Positions 1 through 8,201 of a DNA stretch of 25,138 nt are shown piece after piece. The stretch covers positions 1-25,138 of the forward strand of contig UQWU01000024.1 in the NCBI GenBank assembly GCA_900544885.1. Direction: 5' to 3'. Made by a program: the position numbers and the translations under genes. The notes beneath the pieces were generated by a model. The model was not told the DNA's origin. It searched no databases and saw only the letters and a list, made by a program, of their open reading frames with translations. The DNA comes from an uncultured Phascolarctobacterium sp. GTDB taxonomy: Bacteria; Bacillota; Negativicutes; Acidaminococcales; Acidaminococcaceae. The number at the start of each line of letters is the position of its first letter. Position 1 is the stretch's first letter.

Positions 1-455
1 GCAGTAAAAGCAAGAGTGATAACGTTATATTAACTCTTGTAGAACGTCTTACACGCAAGTACATAGCCATTAAAATCGAAGGAAAAACAACATCTTCCGT
101 TAGTAAAGCTATGGAATACTTGAAAAATTACTATGGCGATAAGTTTAGCCAGATATTCAAAACTATAACAAGTGATAACGGTAGTGAATTTGCTGAACTC
201 GCAAAGCTTGAAGATAACACAAAGACAAAAGTATACTTTGCCCACCCTTACAGTTCATGGGAAAGAGGTTCTAACGAACGTCACAATGGTCTTTTAAGAA
301 GATTTATTCCTAAAGGAAAGAGAATAGGCAAATATACTTCTGATGATATTCTGTTGACAGCAGATTGGTGTAATTTGTTACCCAGGAAAATACTCGGATA
401 CAAATCACCTGATGATCTATTCGAGAATGAGCTTGATAAGATTTATGCAACTTGA
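1..455 (+). CDS. IS30-family transposase, C-terminal fragment
   Basis: The reading frame is open from the window edge (codons from base 3) to TGA at 453-455, giving about 150 residues of the catalytic domain. It belongs to the DDE transposases that cut and join the ends of IS30 elements. The second catalytic Asp is in TSDNGSEF and the Glu in GSNERHNG. Exactly 33 residues lie between them, the D(33)E spacing typical of IS30. The first catalytic Asp should lie just upstream, outside the window. The WERGSNERHNGLLRRF segment is a family signature. The stop codon lies just inside the terminal repeat region, as usual for compact IS elements. The N-terminal helix-turn-helix part is absent here but is seen in the second copy at 25009. 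Whether this copy is intact cannot be judged. Confidence 0.9.
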   Translation, partial: SKSKSDNVILTLVERLTRKYIAIKIEGKTTSSVSKAMEYLKNYYGDKFSQIFKTITSDNGSEFAELAKLEDNTKTKVYFAHPYSSWERGSNERHNGLLRRFIPKGKRIGKYTSDDILLTADWCNLLPRKILGYKSPDDLFENELDKIYAT

Positions 456-457
456 TT

Positions 458-477
458 TTTAAAAAGTGTGCAATTTC
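458..477. repeat. IS30 right terminal inverted repeat
   Basis: Reverse-complemented, this segment begins GAAATTGCACAC and matches 24911-24930 at 18 of 20 bases. The match stops at 477, where the flanking sequences diverge, so 477 is taken as the outer edge of the element. Confidence 0.8.
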
Positions 478-551
478 TTATTGCAATTTAGGTCTTTAAA
501 TAATTTATAGATTTTTATATAAAATTATATATCATTTATAACAGTTTTAAG

Positions 552-601
552 CCTCCTTATTCAATCATCTTTATTATACTCCACCTCATCATTACTCGCA
601 A
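552..601 (-). promoter_or_regulatory. Orphan promoter plus Shine-Dalgarno pointing into the IS30 end
   Basis: On the minus strand there is TTGCGA (596-601), a 17-base spacer, then TATAAT (573-578). A strong AAGGAGG follows at 552-558. No ATG, GTG or TTG stands at a normal distance after the Shine-Dalgarno sequence, and no open frame of note follows before the IS30 end at 477. It looks like the front of a gene whose body was lost, possibly through the IS insertion. It could still produce a short RNA antisense to the transposase end. The interval 478-707 otherwise holds only AT-rich sequence and the terminator at 638-673. Confidence 0.5.
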
Positions 602-637
602 ACAAAATTTTGCATAATAAAAGTGCTGTAAATAAAG

Positions 638-673
638 AAAACTCCTGCCATACAAGTACAGCAGGAGTTTTTT
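638..673. terminator. Bidirectional hairpin terminator after the adenosyltransferase gene
   Basis: An 11-bp perfect stem AAAACTCCTGC (638-648) pairs with GCAGGAGTTTT (661-671) around a 12-base loop. T runs follow on both strands. It lies 34 bases past the stop of the minus-strand adenosyltransferase gene, so it probably ends that operon and also stops transcripts leaving the IS element. Confidence 0.85.
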
Positions 674-707
674 GGTGAAAGAAGTTTTAGTAATTTTTTG
701 CTAACGC

Positions 708-1220
708 TTATTTCACTTCGCTTTCTACACGTGCCAAAATGAAGCATAGGTCGGAAAGACGGTTCAGGCAAACCAGAACATTAGGGTTAACCGGTTCTGT
801 TTCAGCCAAACGCAGTAAGCAGCGTTCCGCACGACGAGTAGTAGTACGTGCGATATCTAAAGCAGCAGCACCAACGGTGTCGCCGGGGATAATGAAATGT
901 CCCAAAGGCTGCAACAAAGCATCGAATTTATCGATAGTGCCTTCAAACAGCTTTACATGTTCTTCTTTGATATAAGGCTCAGGCAGATTCAGGCTGGCAA
1001 TATCAGCCATTACAGACATGAGCAGCTTTTGTACGTTAAAAATAGTTTCCTTAACATCTTCACGAGTAACTTGAGCACGAGCTAAACCCAATGCAGAGGT
1101 AATTTCATCTACAGTGCCATATGCTTCTACGCGCAGGGATTGTTTCGGAACACGTTCACCGGTGTACAAACCGGTAGTGCCTTTATCACCGGTTCTGGTA
1201 TAAACAGCAGCTTTTTTCAT
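708..1220 (-). CDS. Cob(I)alamin adenosyltransferase, PduO type
   Basis: The product is a 170-residue ATP:co(rr)inoid adenosyltransferase of the PduO family, which moves the adenosyl group of ATP onto cob(I)alamin to make coenzyme B12. The N-terminal ATP-binding segment YTRTGDKGTTGLY is intact. RVEAYGTVDE and the C-terminal IARTTTRRAER helix, a conserved signature, are also present. Length is normal for the family. A start at 1238 is possible, but the ATG at 1220 has AAAGGATGG at a good distance and begins MKKAAVYTRTG, the usual N-terminus, so 1220 is chosen. It is the last gene before the terminator at 638-673 and lies downstream of ndk. No cobalamin biosynthesis or B12-enzyme gene is next to it, so the enzyme it serves cannot be told from context. 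Confidence 0.92.
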   Translation of the reverse strand: MKKAAVYTRTGDKGTTGLYTGERVPKQSLRVEAYGTVDEITSALGLARAQVTREDVKETIFNVQKLLMSVMADIASLNLPEPYIKEEHVKLFEGTIDKFDALLQPLGHFIIPGDTVGAAALDIARTTTRRAERCLLRLAETEPVNPNVLVCLNRLSDLCFILARVESEVK

Positions 1221-1286
1221 TTTGCACCATCCTTTCATTGATGAAAGTGAGAGTGTGAGAACCTTGCCGCTCTAGCGGCGTGATTC

Positions 1287-1700
1287 TTAGTAGATTTCTT
1301 CAGGAGCGAAGAAGTTGTTGATTTCGCGTTCAGCAGCTTCCGGGCTATCGGAACCATGAACGATGTTTTCGCCGATGCTCAGAGCGAAGTCGCCACGGAT
1401 GGAGCCGGGAACAGCTTCGATCGGGTTGGTAGCACCATTCAGTTGACGAACAGCTTTGATAGCGTTTTCGCCACGGATTACAGCGCAAACCAGCGGAGCG
1501 GAAGTGATGAAGTCAACCAGTTCGCCGAAGAAGGGTTTGCCTTCATGTTCAGCATAGTGGAATTTAGCTTGAGCTTCAGTAACTTTAACGAGTTTCAGAG
1601 CTGCAACTTGCAGGCCTTTGTGTTCAAAACGAGCGATGATGTCGCCAATCAGGTTTTTCTTTACTCCATCAGGTTTTACGAGTACGAGTGTTTGTTCCAT
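1287..1700 (-). CDS. ndk: Nucleoside diphosphate kinase
   Basis: This 137-residue cytoplasmic kinase balances nucleoside triphosphate pools by moving the terminal phosphate from ATP to other NDPs through a phospho-histidine. The active-site histidine is H115 in ENIVHGSDS. The N-terminal TLVLVKPDGV strand and RGDFALSIGENIVHGSD block are typical. Length matches the bacterial family exactly. The ATG is preceded by AAGGAGA at a normal distance. The gene lies between the M42 peptidase and the adenosyltransferase, all minus strand. The 67-base gap upstream is AT rich and could hold a weak promoter, but none is convincing. Confidence 0.97.
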   Translation of the reverse strand: MEQTLVLVKPDGVKKNLIGDIIARFEHKGLQVAALKLVKVTEAQAKFHYAEHEGKPFFGELVDFITSAPLVCAVIRGENAIKAVRQLNGATNPIEAVPGSIRGDFALSIGENIVHGSDSPEAAEREINNFFAPEEIY

Positions 1701-1767
1701 TAGTAATCTCTCCTTAAATTTTAATTTAATTAATATATACTAAATCGCAGGAAACGATATAGTCCGA

Positions 1768-2850
1768 TTATTTAGCCAAAAGCTCTTGATATTTAGCTTT
1801 ATCCAGCTTTTCTACCATAGCTGTAATCAGTTTTACCGCATTGAGATAATCGTCAATGTGGATTACAGATTGATGGCTATGAATATAACGGGTCGGCACG
1901 CTGAAGGTCAAAGTTAAAACACCGCTGCCGGACAGATGAATTCTACCGCCGTCGGTACCGCCGCCTTCACTGATGCTGATCTGAGTAGGAATATTCAGTT
2001 CTTTAGCAGTTGCAAAAGCAAAGTCACGCAATGCAGTATTAGGAATCATGCTAGCATCAAATACTGTAATGGCAATGCCTTTACCGATAACTGCAGGTGC
2101 TACATCATCAGCAACACCGGGAGTACCACCGGCAACGCAGGTATCCAATACAAATGCTACATCAGGAGCTAACAAATTAGCACTGGTTTGTGCACCACGC
2201 AGGCCTACCTCTTCTTGTACAGTAGCCACACCATAAACAGTATTCGGACTGCCATCTGCCAAAACATTATCCATAACATCAGCCATAACAGCACAGCCGA
2301 TACGGTTATCCCAAGCCTTACCTACTAAGGTTTTACCGTCGCCCATAGCCGCCATTTTTACGTCAGGGGTTACGGCACAGCCTTCAAATACGCCCAATTC
2401 GCGCACTTCCTCGGCACTGTTAGCACCGATATCAATATACATATCTTTCTTTTGTACAACCTTATTACGTTCTTCTGCAGGCAGAATATGGGGCGGTTTG
2501 CTGCCGATAACACCGACTAAATCGCCTTTGCTACCATGTACGATAACACGTTGGCTCAACATAACCTGTTCCCACCAACCACCTAAGCAGGTGAAACGCA
2601 GAAAGCCATCTTTAGTGATATATTTTACCAAAAAACCGATTTCATCCATGTGGCTGGCCAACATGATTTTCGGTGCGTCAGCATTTTCAGCCTTTTTGGT
2701 GAAAATAACACTGCCCAGCTTATCATAGGATACATCCTTATAAGCAGCCAGACGTTCCTGCATCAGCTGTTTCATACGGCCTTCAAAGCCGGAAACGCCA
2801 CAGGTTTCGGAAAATCTGCGTAACCATTCCATTCTTTCTGTTTCGTTCAT
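1768..2850 (-). CDS. M42-family metallo-aminopeptidase
   Basis: The product is a 360-residue cytosolic M42 peptidase (glutamyl aminopeptidase/deblocking aminopeptidase/endoglucanase-M-like group). This family forms tetrahedral dodecamers that trim peptides from their N-termini. Dinuclear-metal ligands are visible: H67 in ASHMDEIG, D181 in AWDNRIG, the E213-E214 pair in VQEEVGLRGA, D236 in VLDTCVAG, and a histidine in RYIHSH (324/326). The ATG at 2850 is preferred over the one at 2859, because AGGAG abuts the latter with no spacing but stands 9 bases before the former. The gene begins 36 bases after htpX ends, and probably shares its promoter. The natural substrate cannot be told from sequence. 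Confidence 0.93.
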   Translation of the reverse strand: MNETERMEWLRRFSETCGVSGFEGRMKQLMQERLAAYKDVSYDKLGSVIFTKKAENADAPKIMLASHMDEIGFLVKYITKDGFLRFTCLGGWWEQVMLSQRVIVHGSKGDLVGVIGSKPPHILPAEERNKVVQKKDMYIDIGANSAEEVRELGVFEGCAVTPDVKMAAMGDGKTLVGKAWDNRIGCAVMADVMDNVLADGSPNTVYGVATVQEEVGLRGAQTSANLLAPDVAFVLDTCVAGGTPGVADDVAPAVIGKGIAITVFDASMIPNTALRDFAFATAKELNIPTQISISEGGGTDGGRIHLSGSGVLTLTFSVPTRYIHSHQSVIHIDDYLNAVKLITAMVEKLDKAKYQELLAK

Positions 2851-2886
2851 TGGAATCATCTCCTATATTACTTATTCAAGTAAAGC

Positions 2887-3726
2887 TTATTTACCCATTG
2901 CACGTGCTTGCTCACGCAATAATCTTACACGTTCTTCAGTTGCAGGGTGAGTACTGAAAAGCTGTTTCGCATCTACTCCGCTGAAGGGATTGATAATAAA
3001 CATATGCGCAGTTGCTTCAGTTGCACCGGGCATTACACGACGTTCAGCAAAAGCTTCGATTTTCAGCAGAGCATCTGCTAAAGCATTCGGATCACCGCAC
3101 AACTCGCCACCGGATTTGTCCGCCATATATTCGCGGGAGCGGGATACAGCCATTTGAATCAACATCGCAGCAATAGGTGCCAAAAGCATTACTAAAATGC
3201 TGGCAATCGGATTACGGCTTTCACCATCTTCATCACGACCGCCGCCAAAGAACATACCCCATTGAGCAATAGTGCTGATAGCACCTGCCATGGAAGCAGC
3301 AATAGTACTGATTAAAATGTCACGATGTTTAACGTGACTAATTTCATGGGCTAAAACGCCGGCAATTTCATCCTTATCCAGCAAATCTGCCAAAGCAGTA
3401 TTTACAGCAACGGCAGCATGCTCCGGATCACGACCTGTTGCAAAAGCATTCGGCACCGGGCTGTCAATAATATAAACCTTCGGCATAGGGATATTAGCTT
3501 TTTTCGCTAAATTTTCCACAATACCATACAATTCAGGTGCGCTGTTTCTGTCGACCTGTTGAGCATCATAATGTGCCAGAACCATCTTATCACTATTCCA
3601 ATAAGTGAAGATGTTCATTGCAACACCGACAAAAAGCATAATAGTCATGCCCTTTAAGCCGCCGAAAAAGTCACCGATCAACATCAAAAGAGCGGTCATC
3701 AGGGCCATAAGCATAGCTGTTTTCAT
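2887..3726 (-). CDS. htpX: Membrane zinc metalloprotease HtpX
   Basis: HtpX is an M48-family inner-membrane protease that degrades misfolded membrane proteins, with its active site in the cytoplasm. The 279-residue product has two N-terminal hydrophobic segments (about residues 3-18 and 26-42). The zinc motif HEISH is at 127-131, and the third ligand is E199 in SREYMADKSG. Two more hydrophobic stretches lie at about 139-160 and 172-195. Length fits the family. AGGAGG lies at the right distance from the ATG. It has its own strong promoter inside the end of the SRPBCC gene (3786-3814), so it can be expressed apart from the operon upstream. No stress-sensor gene such as cpxRA is nearby. Confidence 0.95.
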   Translation of the reverse strand: MKTAMLMALMTALLMLIGDFFGGLKGMTIMLFVGVAMNIFTYWNSDKMVLAHYDAQQVDRNSAPELYGIVENLAKKANIPMPKVYIIDSPVPNAFATGRDPEHAAVAVNTALADLLDKDEIAGVLAHEISHVKHRDILISTIAASMAGAISTIAQWGMFFGGGRDEDGESRNPIASILVMLLAPIAAMLIQMAVSRSREYMADKSGGELCGDPNALADALLKIEAFAERRVMPGATEATAHMFIINPFSGVDAKQLFSTHPATEERVRLLREQARAMGK

Positions 3727-3785
3727 TGTTAGAGTTCCTCCTCAAAATCATCATAATTAAAATAAATTAAAAGTGTACGTCTTTC

Positions 3786-3814
3786 ATTATAGCAATTTAT
3801 TAGTTACTTTTCAA
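3786..3814 (-). promoter_or_regulatory. Promoter of htpX
   Basis: On the minus strand: TTGAAA at 3809-3814, a 17-base spacer, TATAAT at 3786-3791. Transcription should start near 3779, giving a leader of about 53 nt before the htpX ATG at 3726. The -35 box lies in the last codons of the SRPBCC gene. Confidence 0.8.
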
Positions 3815-4238
3815 TTTGTGACTTGATAGATTCCAACATATTTTCACTGTTTTCACGAACTTTTTTCTTTAAGATCGGATTTAACAGACCGGCAATCATC
3901 GGAATACCGAATTCAAAATCAACGGCCAAAGTTACCTCGCAGCCATCAGCCTGCGGTACAATTACCCATTGACCTTCCATATGTTTTAAATCCCCTTTAG
4001 TTTGCTCATAAGTGATTTTTAAATCTTGTGGATAGAAAGTATCACGTTCAGTCCAAACTATTTTACGGCCATCAACATTACTTACCCAATGAGAAATAGT
4101 GTAATCCTCTCCGCGTTCCAAAATTTCTACACTAACCAAGTCTTTCATAAAATTAGGATATGCAGCCATATCTTTGATAATATCATAAATTTTAGCACCA
4201 TCACCTTTAATGGTGGTCTTAGTTTCTACGTACGGCAT
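3804..4238 (-). CDS. SRPBCC-family (polyketide cyclase/COQ10-like) protein
   Basis: This 144-residue soluble protein has the START/Bet v1-like helix-grip fold as judged by sequence. It opens with an N-terminal strand and a helix GAKIYDIIKDMAAYPNFM, continues with alternating strands (VDGRKIVWTERDTF, LKHMEGQWVIVPQ, CEVTLAVDFEFG), and ends with a long amphipathic helix LNPILKKKVRENSENMLES. Members bind hydrophobic ligands such as quinones, lipids or polyketides. The COQ10/aromatase-like group is the closest by pattern, but the ligand is not predictable. It follows the aminotransferase gene by 48 bases in the same direction. GAAGGGA precedes the ATG. The name is by family only. Confidence 0.75.
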   Translation of the reverse strand: MPYVETKTTIKGDGAKIYDIIKDMAAYPNFMKDLVSVEILERGEDYTISHWVSNVDGRKIVWTERDTFYPQDLKITYEQTKGDLKHMEGQWVIVPQADGCEVTLAVDFEFGIPMIAGLLNPILKKKVRENSENMLESIKSQIEK

Positions 4239-4286
4239 AATCTATACTTCCCTTCTTTGCTAAAGGCTTAATTGCCAAACAGCAGC

Positions 4287-5534
4287 TTATAAATCCTCAA
4301 TAACCTCAGCAGTAGTTTTTACTGCATCACGGAATTCTTCCAAAACATGATCTATAACCTCTTTCGGCATAATCAAAGGCGGTTCCATACGGATAACCTT
4401 AGGATTATTCAAGGTATAAGCAACAATAATACATTTATCAATCATCAGGCTCATCAGCATACCGCCGGCACCTTCTTTAGTCAGCTCGATACCGATCATC
4501 ATACCACGACCACGAACCTCACTAACAACGGCGGGGAATTCTGCAGCAATTTTTTCCAATCCCGCTTTCAGATAAGCACCTGCTTCACGGCCACGGTGCA
4601 GCAAATCTTCTTCTTTAATGACGTTAATAGCAGCTACACCTGCAGCACAAGCCAGCTGGTTACCGCCGAAGGTAGATGTATGCAGGAAGGGAGCTTCAAT
4701 CAAGCCCTGCCAAGCACGTTCACTACCAATAATAGCACCGATAGGCATTACACCACCGCCTAAAGCCTTAGCAGAAGCCATTAAATCAGGAGCTACATTA
4801 TCATGGTTAACACAGAACCAATCACCTGTTCTGCCGATACCGGTCTGCACTTCATCAGCAATCAGTAAAGCACCCTTAGCCTCGCAAATTGCTTTCGCCT
4901 GACGCAGATAGCCATCAGGAGGAACGATAATACCGCCCTCACCTTGGATAGGCTCCAGGATAACAGCTGCAGTTTCTTCATCAACAGCAGCATCTAAAGC
5001 AGCAGCATCGCCATATTCTACATGAGTAAAGCCGTCCAAAAGAGGTTTGAACGGATCACGGTATAAATCACGTCCTGTTGCAGTCAAACTGCCGAAGGTT
5101 TTACCATGAAAAGCATTTTTAGCAGCTACAAATTTAGTACGTTTAGTAGCCAGACGGGCAACCTTTAAGCAGCCCTCAACGGCTTCAGTACCACTGTTAA
5201 CGAAAAAGCTGTACTGTAAATCACCGGGAGTGATATCTGCCAAGGCCTCTGCCAAATCGGCCATTTGTCTGTTAAACAGCACCTTACCGCACATCGGCAT
5301 AGTATGCAGGGCGTGTTCCACTGCCTCTACAACCTTAGGATGACGATGACCTAAAGCAAACATACCATAACCACCTAAGCAGTCGATAAACTGCTTACCC
5401 TCGGTATCAGTAATGGTCCATCCTTCTGCACTGCCCTCTACACTGTCTAAGCCCATAAAACGGAATAATTTAGCTTGTGCAGGATTGATATACTTTTCAT
5501 ATTTATTGATTGTTTCTTCTACAAAATCAGACAT
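4287..5534 (-). CDS. Class III PLP-dependent aminotransferase (putrescine/ornithine type)
   Basis: The product is a 415-residue fold-type I aminotransferase of the acetylornithine/ornithine/putrescine/GABA aminotransferase subgroup, which moves an omega-amino group to an oxo acid. Visible landmarks are NSGTEAVEGCLKVAR (phosphate-binding region), the PLP-binding Asp D227 in LIADEVQTGIGRTG and the Schiff-base lysine K256 in ASAKALGGG. Near the C-terminus, YTLNNPKVIRMEPPL resembles E. coli PatA (putrescine aminotransferase), which supports a putrescine-type substrate without proving it. AGAGGG lies 7 bases before the ATG. It is the first of an aminotransferase-SRPBCC pair. No arginine biosynthesis gene is nearby, which argues mildly against ArgD. 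Confidence 0.85.
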   Translation of the reverse strand: MSDFVEETINKYEKYINPAQAKLFRFMGLDSVEGSAEGWTITDTEGKQFIDCLGGYGMFALGHRHPKVVEAVEHALHTMPMCGKVLFNRQMADLAEALADITPGDLQYSFFVNSGTEAVEGCLKVARLATKRTKFVAAKNAFHGKTFGSLTATGRDLYRDPFKPLLDGFTHVEYGDAAALDAAVDEETAAVILEPIQGEGGIIVPPDGYLRQAKAICEAKGALLIADEVQTGIGRTGDWFCVNHDNVAPDLMASAKALGGGVMPIGAIIGSERAWQGLIEAPFLHTSTFGGNQLACAAGVAAINVIKEEDLLHRGREAGAYLKAGLEKIAAEFPAVVSEVRGRGMMIGIELTKEGAGGMLMSLMIDKCIIVAYTLNNPKVIRMEPPLIMPKEVIDHVLEEFRDAVKTTAEVIEDL

Positions 5535-5592
5535 TTTTTATCCCTCTTTACTTTTACGCATTTACTATAAAAATAATAAACTAGTAATTTAT

Positions 5593-6870
5593 TTAATACA
5601 AAAGAGAGGTGACAGGAACAAAGGTGATGCCACTCTTTTTGAATTCGGAAGCATATTTATGCCAGCAGGCAGCAGTAGCACTGCGGGCATGGCAGATTGC
5701 AATAGCACTGCCATTACGTTCAGCCATAGCAAAGGCTTTATAAATCTGTTTACGGATAGCCGCTTGATCAGCACTGTTATCTAAGAAAATATCATTGCTG
5801 GCAGTCGCCACACCCATTTGCCGAGCAGTTTTACCGGCAACAGAGGAAGAGTTGGTACGGCTGTCTACAAAAAACATTCCCTGCTGACCTAGCTCCGTAA
5901 GTACTGCTCGCATTGTAGCACTATCTGCAGTAGCACGGGAGCCTTGATGATTGTTGACACCACTGACACCCGGTAAAGAAGCCAGTGCTTTACGCACCAC
6001 TGCACGTTTCTGTGCTTCGCTGTCACCTACGCGGATAGTAGCCTCTGTATTAGACATACTGGATGCATCCATCGGCTCCATGGGCAGATGCAGCATAGCA
6101 GTACGACCACGGCTTTTTACTAAAGCCAAAGTATCACTACTATAAGTTTTTCCCGGTAAAATTGCATAGCTAAATGGCAATCCTGTATCCAATAAGGTAC
6201 GTACTGCATTCAAATCATAACCACAGTCATCAATAATTATAGCGATTCTTCCTTTGAATTGCCTGGCCGGAGCAGCTTCGTCCTCCACCTTTTCATCAGG
6301 AAGATTTTTTACATCCTTATCCTTTTTCTTCAAATTGCTGTTATGGAAAAAGATAACTGTGTCAGTTTTAAAGCTCTTACTGCCTTTACCTGCCTTAACC
6401 TTAATACCGACCTCAGCCTGATAAGCATCCCATTTTTTATACTTAGTCATTTTTCCGGAAATATAGACCAATCCAGCATCTTCTACTTTCTCCTTGAGCC
6501 ATTCACCGGCACCGGTCAGACTAGTGCTTGTAGGCAGACCTACTGCCAACTCACGTTGATTAATTTTAACAGTACTGCCGGAGTCTTCAACCTTAACCTC
6601 TTTTTCACCATGCTCATTTTCAATCAGCTGCCAATTATTTTTCTGTAACAAAATATTGTCCAGTAAACGTCCTGCTTCAATAGATTCATCCAGCAGACTG
6701 ATTTCTTGCTTTTCTTTACTGTTGTCTATATCGCCGACATCTTTTTTACTGCGGTCATTGGCATAAAAAAAACCACAGGCCATTGCCAATAAAGCAATTA
6801 CCGCCAATAGACCCATTATAATTATTTTCCCTCCGGATGACTTTTTTTCTTCCTTCTTATCTTTAGTCAT
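5593..6870 (-). CDS. Divergent polysaccharide deacetylase family protein (YibQ-like)
   Basis: The 425-residue protein has a lysine-rich cytoplasmic start, one membrane anchor (about residues 15-37), a charged extracytoplasmic linker region (about 40-205) and a C-terminal divergent NodB-like domain (about 207-425). The domain shows IAIIIDDCGYD with D214/D215, LHLPMEPMD, GVNNHQGSRAT and AICHARSATA, the pattern of the divergent polysaccharide deacetylase (formerly DUF610) family. The family is common in bacteria with an outer membrane and is probably tied to the cell envelope, but its substrate is unsettled. AAAGGAAG precedes the ATG. It sits between the Xer recombinase and the aminotransferase on one strand. 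Confidence 0.85.
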   Translation of the reverse strand: MTKDKKEEKKSSGGKIIIMGLLAVIALLAMACGFFYANDRSKKDVGDIDNSKEKQEISLLDESIEAGRLLDNILLQKNNWQLIENEHGEKEVKVEDSGSTVKINQRELAVGLPTSTSLTGAGEWLKEKVEDAGLVYISGKMTKYKKWDAYQAEVGIKVKAGKGSKSFKTDTVIFFHNSNLKKKDKDVKNLPDEKVEDEAAPARQFKGRIAIIIDDCGYDLNAVRTLLDTGLPFSYAILPGKTYSSDTLALVKSRGRTAMLHLPMEPMDASSMSNTEATIRVGDSEAQKRAVVRKALASLPGVSGVNNHQGSRATADSATMRAVLTELGQQGMFFVDSRTNSSSVAGKTARQMGVATASNDIFLDNSADQAAIRKQIYKAFAMAERNGSAIAICHARSATAACWHKYASEFKKSGITFVPVTSLLY

Positions 6871-6910
6871 AGCAGTTCTTCCTTTCTTCTGCCAACCTCA
6901 GCTGCAAAGC

Positions 6911-7804
6911 TCAGGCCCGCGGATGTGCCTTGTCATAGACAGCACGTAAGCGTTCTACATCTAAATGCGTATAAATCTGTGTCGTCGAGATATCAGCATG
7001 ACCCAATAGCTCCTGCACTACACGCAAATCGGTGCCGTTATTCAAAAGATGCGTTGCAAATGAATGACGCAGCATATGGGGAGTGATTTTCTTCTCAATC
7101 CCTGCACTACGTCCATAAGCGATAATCAACTCATAAAAGCGTTGTCTGGTCATAGGCCCGCCCCAGCTAGTAACAAAAAGCTCCTTAACCTCATCGCCCT
7201 TGCCATGCAAAAGCTGCGGACGCACAACCTCCAGATATTGTTTCAGATAGCGCAGCGCCGTTCTTCCTAAAGGCAGCATACGCTCCTTAGAGCCCTTACC
7301 ACTGACAATCACATACTGCATCTTCAAGTCGACATTCGCCACTAAAACATTTATCAGCTCCGAAACACGCATACCTGTGGCATACAGCATTTCCAACATC
7401 GTCTTATCACGAAAGCCGTCCAATGTGCCTAAATTAGGTTGGTCCAAAAGCTCGTCCACCTCTTTGATGCTCAATACCTTCGGTAGATGTAGCCCCTTAT
7501 TAGCAGCCTCCAACACCTCTGCCGGATCGCGGCGGATATAACGCTCTGCGGTCAGGAAACGGTAAAACGCTTTTATAGATGCTAGTTTTCTAGCAATCGT
7601 TGACGCACTACGTCCCGCCTGCTTCAGCTGCACCAGATAAGCCAATAGCTGACTTCGATGCACCGTCAGCAGCCCCTCTTCATTTTCTAGCTTCAAAGCC
7701 TTCTGCAATAGACGTAAATCACGTAAATAGGCCATCTTCGTATTTTGCGACAAGCCTAACTCTACTGTCAGATATTCCTGAAACAAACCTAAATAGTCAA
7801 ACAT
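6911..7804 (-). CDS. Tyrosine recombinase, XerC/XerD type
   Basis: The product is a 297-residue site-specific recombinase of the kind that resolves chromosome dimers at dif. The N-terminal SAM-like core-binding domain covers about residues 1-90. The catalytic domain has R146 (TGMRVSEL), K170 (VSGKGSKER), H243/R246 (HMLRHSFATHLL), H269 (LLGHADISTTQ) and the nucleophile Y278 (IYTH), so all catalytic residues are present. A start at 7864 is open, but the ATG at 7804 has TGGAG at proper spacing and begins MFDYLGLFQEYL as in XerD proteins. It is chromosomal by context (downstream of hfq), not an element integrase. XerD is the better match, but C and D cannot be separated with confidence. Confidence 0.9.
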   Translation of the reverse strand: MFDYLGLFQEYLTVELGLSQNTKMAYLRDLRLLQKALKLENEEGLLTVHRSQLLAYLVQLKQAGRSASTIARKLASIKAFYRFLTAERYIRRDPAEVLEAANKGLHLPKVLSIKEVDELLDQPNLGTLDGFRDKTMLEMLYATGMRVSELINVLVANVDLKMQYVIVSGKGSKERMLPLGRTALRYLKQYLEVVRPQLLHGKGDEVKELFVTSWGGPMTRQRFYELIIAYGRSAGIEKKITPHMLRHSFATHLLNNGTDLRVVQELLGHADISTTQIYTHLDVERLRAVYDKAHPRA

Positions 7805-7912
7805 AAAATTAACTCCAAAAAGAAAAACAACGCCGGAGCGCCGTTTTTCTACACCTATCAGCAATATGACCGACAGCTGTACGCTCCCTTACGGCAGTGT
7901 ATTAAAGTACTA

Positions 7913-8161
7913 TCAGTCTTTCTTTTCGGGCTGCATAATAGTAATATTTGTAGCCGGAGCAATTGTAGAAATTGCATGTTTATATACTAATTGTTGTTTA
8001 CCCTCATTTTCGATAATCACAGTGAAATTATCAAAACCACGTACTAAACCACGGATTTGGAAACCGTTCATTAAATAAATAATTACACCGAGATTTTCTT
8101 TACGAACATGATTTAAGAAACTGTCCTGTAAATTCATTGCGGGTTTTGCACAGTTATTCAT
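7913..8161 (-). CDS. hfq: RNA chaperone Hfq
   Basis: Hfq is a hexameric Sm-like ring that binds small RNAs and mRNAs. The 82-residue product has Sm1 (about residues 24-56, with VIIYLMNGFQIRGLVRGFDNF) and Sm2 (KQQLVYKHAISTI, containing the conserved YKHA variant). A short, charged C-terminal tail follows. The ATG at 8161 is preceded by GGAGGGG at good spacing. An internal Met at MNLQDSFLN would give the commonest N-terminus but lacks such a site. It lies 40 bases downstream of miaA, the conserved miaA-hfq order. Confidence 0.95.
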   Translation of the reverse strand: MNNCAKPAMNLQDSFLNHVRKENLGVIIYLMNGFQIRGLVRGFDNFTVIIENEGKQQLVYKHAISTIAPATNITIMQPEKKD

Positions 8162-8201
8162 AAAATAACCCCTCCAATTTAAATCTATTCTTAGTTTAAT
8201 T

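Larger units (their letters stand above)
1..477 (+). mobile_element. IS30-family insertion sequence, 3' part (cut by window edge)
   Basis: This is the right-hand part of an IS30-type element. It holds the transposase C-terminus and then the terminal inverted repeat at 458-477. The outer 12 bases of that repeat (466-477, GTGTGCAATTTC) are the exact reverse complement of 24911-24922 at the start of the second copy. Over 20 bases the two ends agree at 18. The left part of the element lies outside the window, so target duplication cannot be tested. Confidence 0.85.

Noticed and set aside
1239..1286. Hairpin GCCGCT/AGCGGC between ndk and the adenosyltransferase gene as a terminator
   Set aside because: A two-base loop and no T run on the minus strand; probably a chance or RNA-processing stem.
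6911..7804. XerC/D-like gene as an integrase of a mobile element
   Set aside because: Its position after hfq, normal length and XerD-like N-terminus fit the chromosomal dimer-resolution enzyme, and no attachment-site repeats or element genes adjoin it.
7805..7912. GC-rich imperfect palindrome between hfq and the recombinase as a terminator
   Set aside because: The stem has mismatches in its core and the T run is interrupted; at best it is a weak attenuator, so no feature is claimed.
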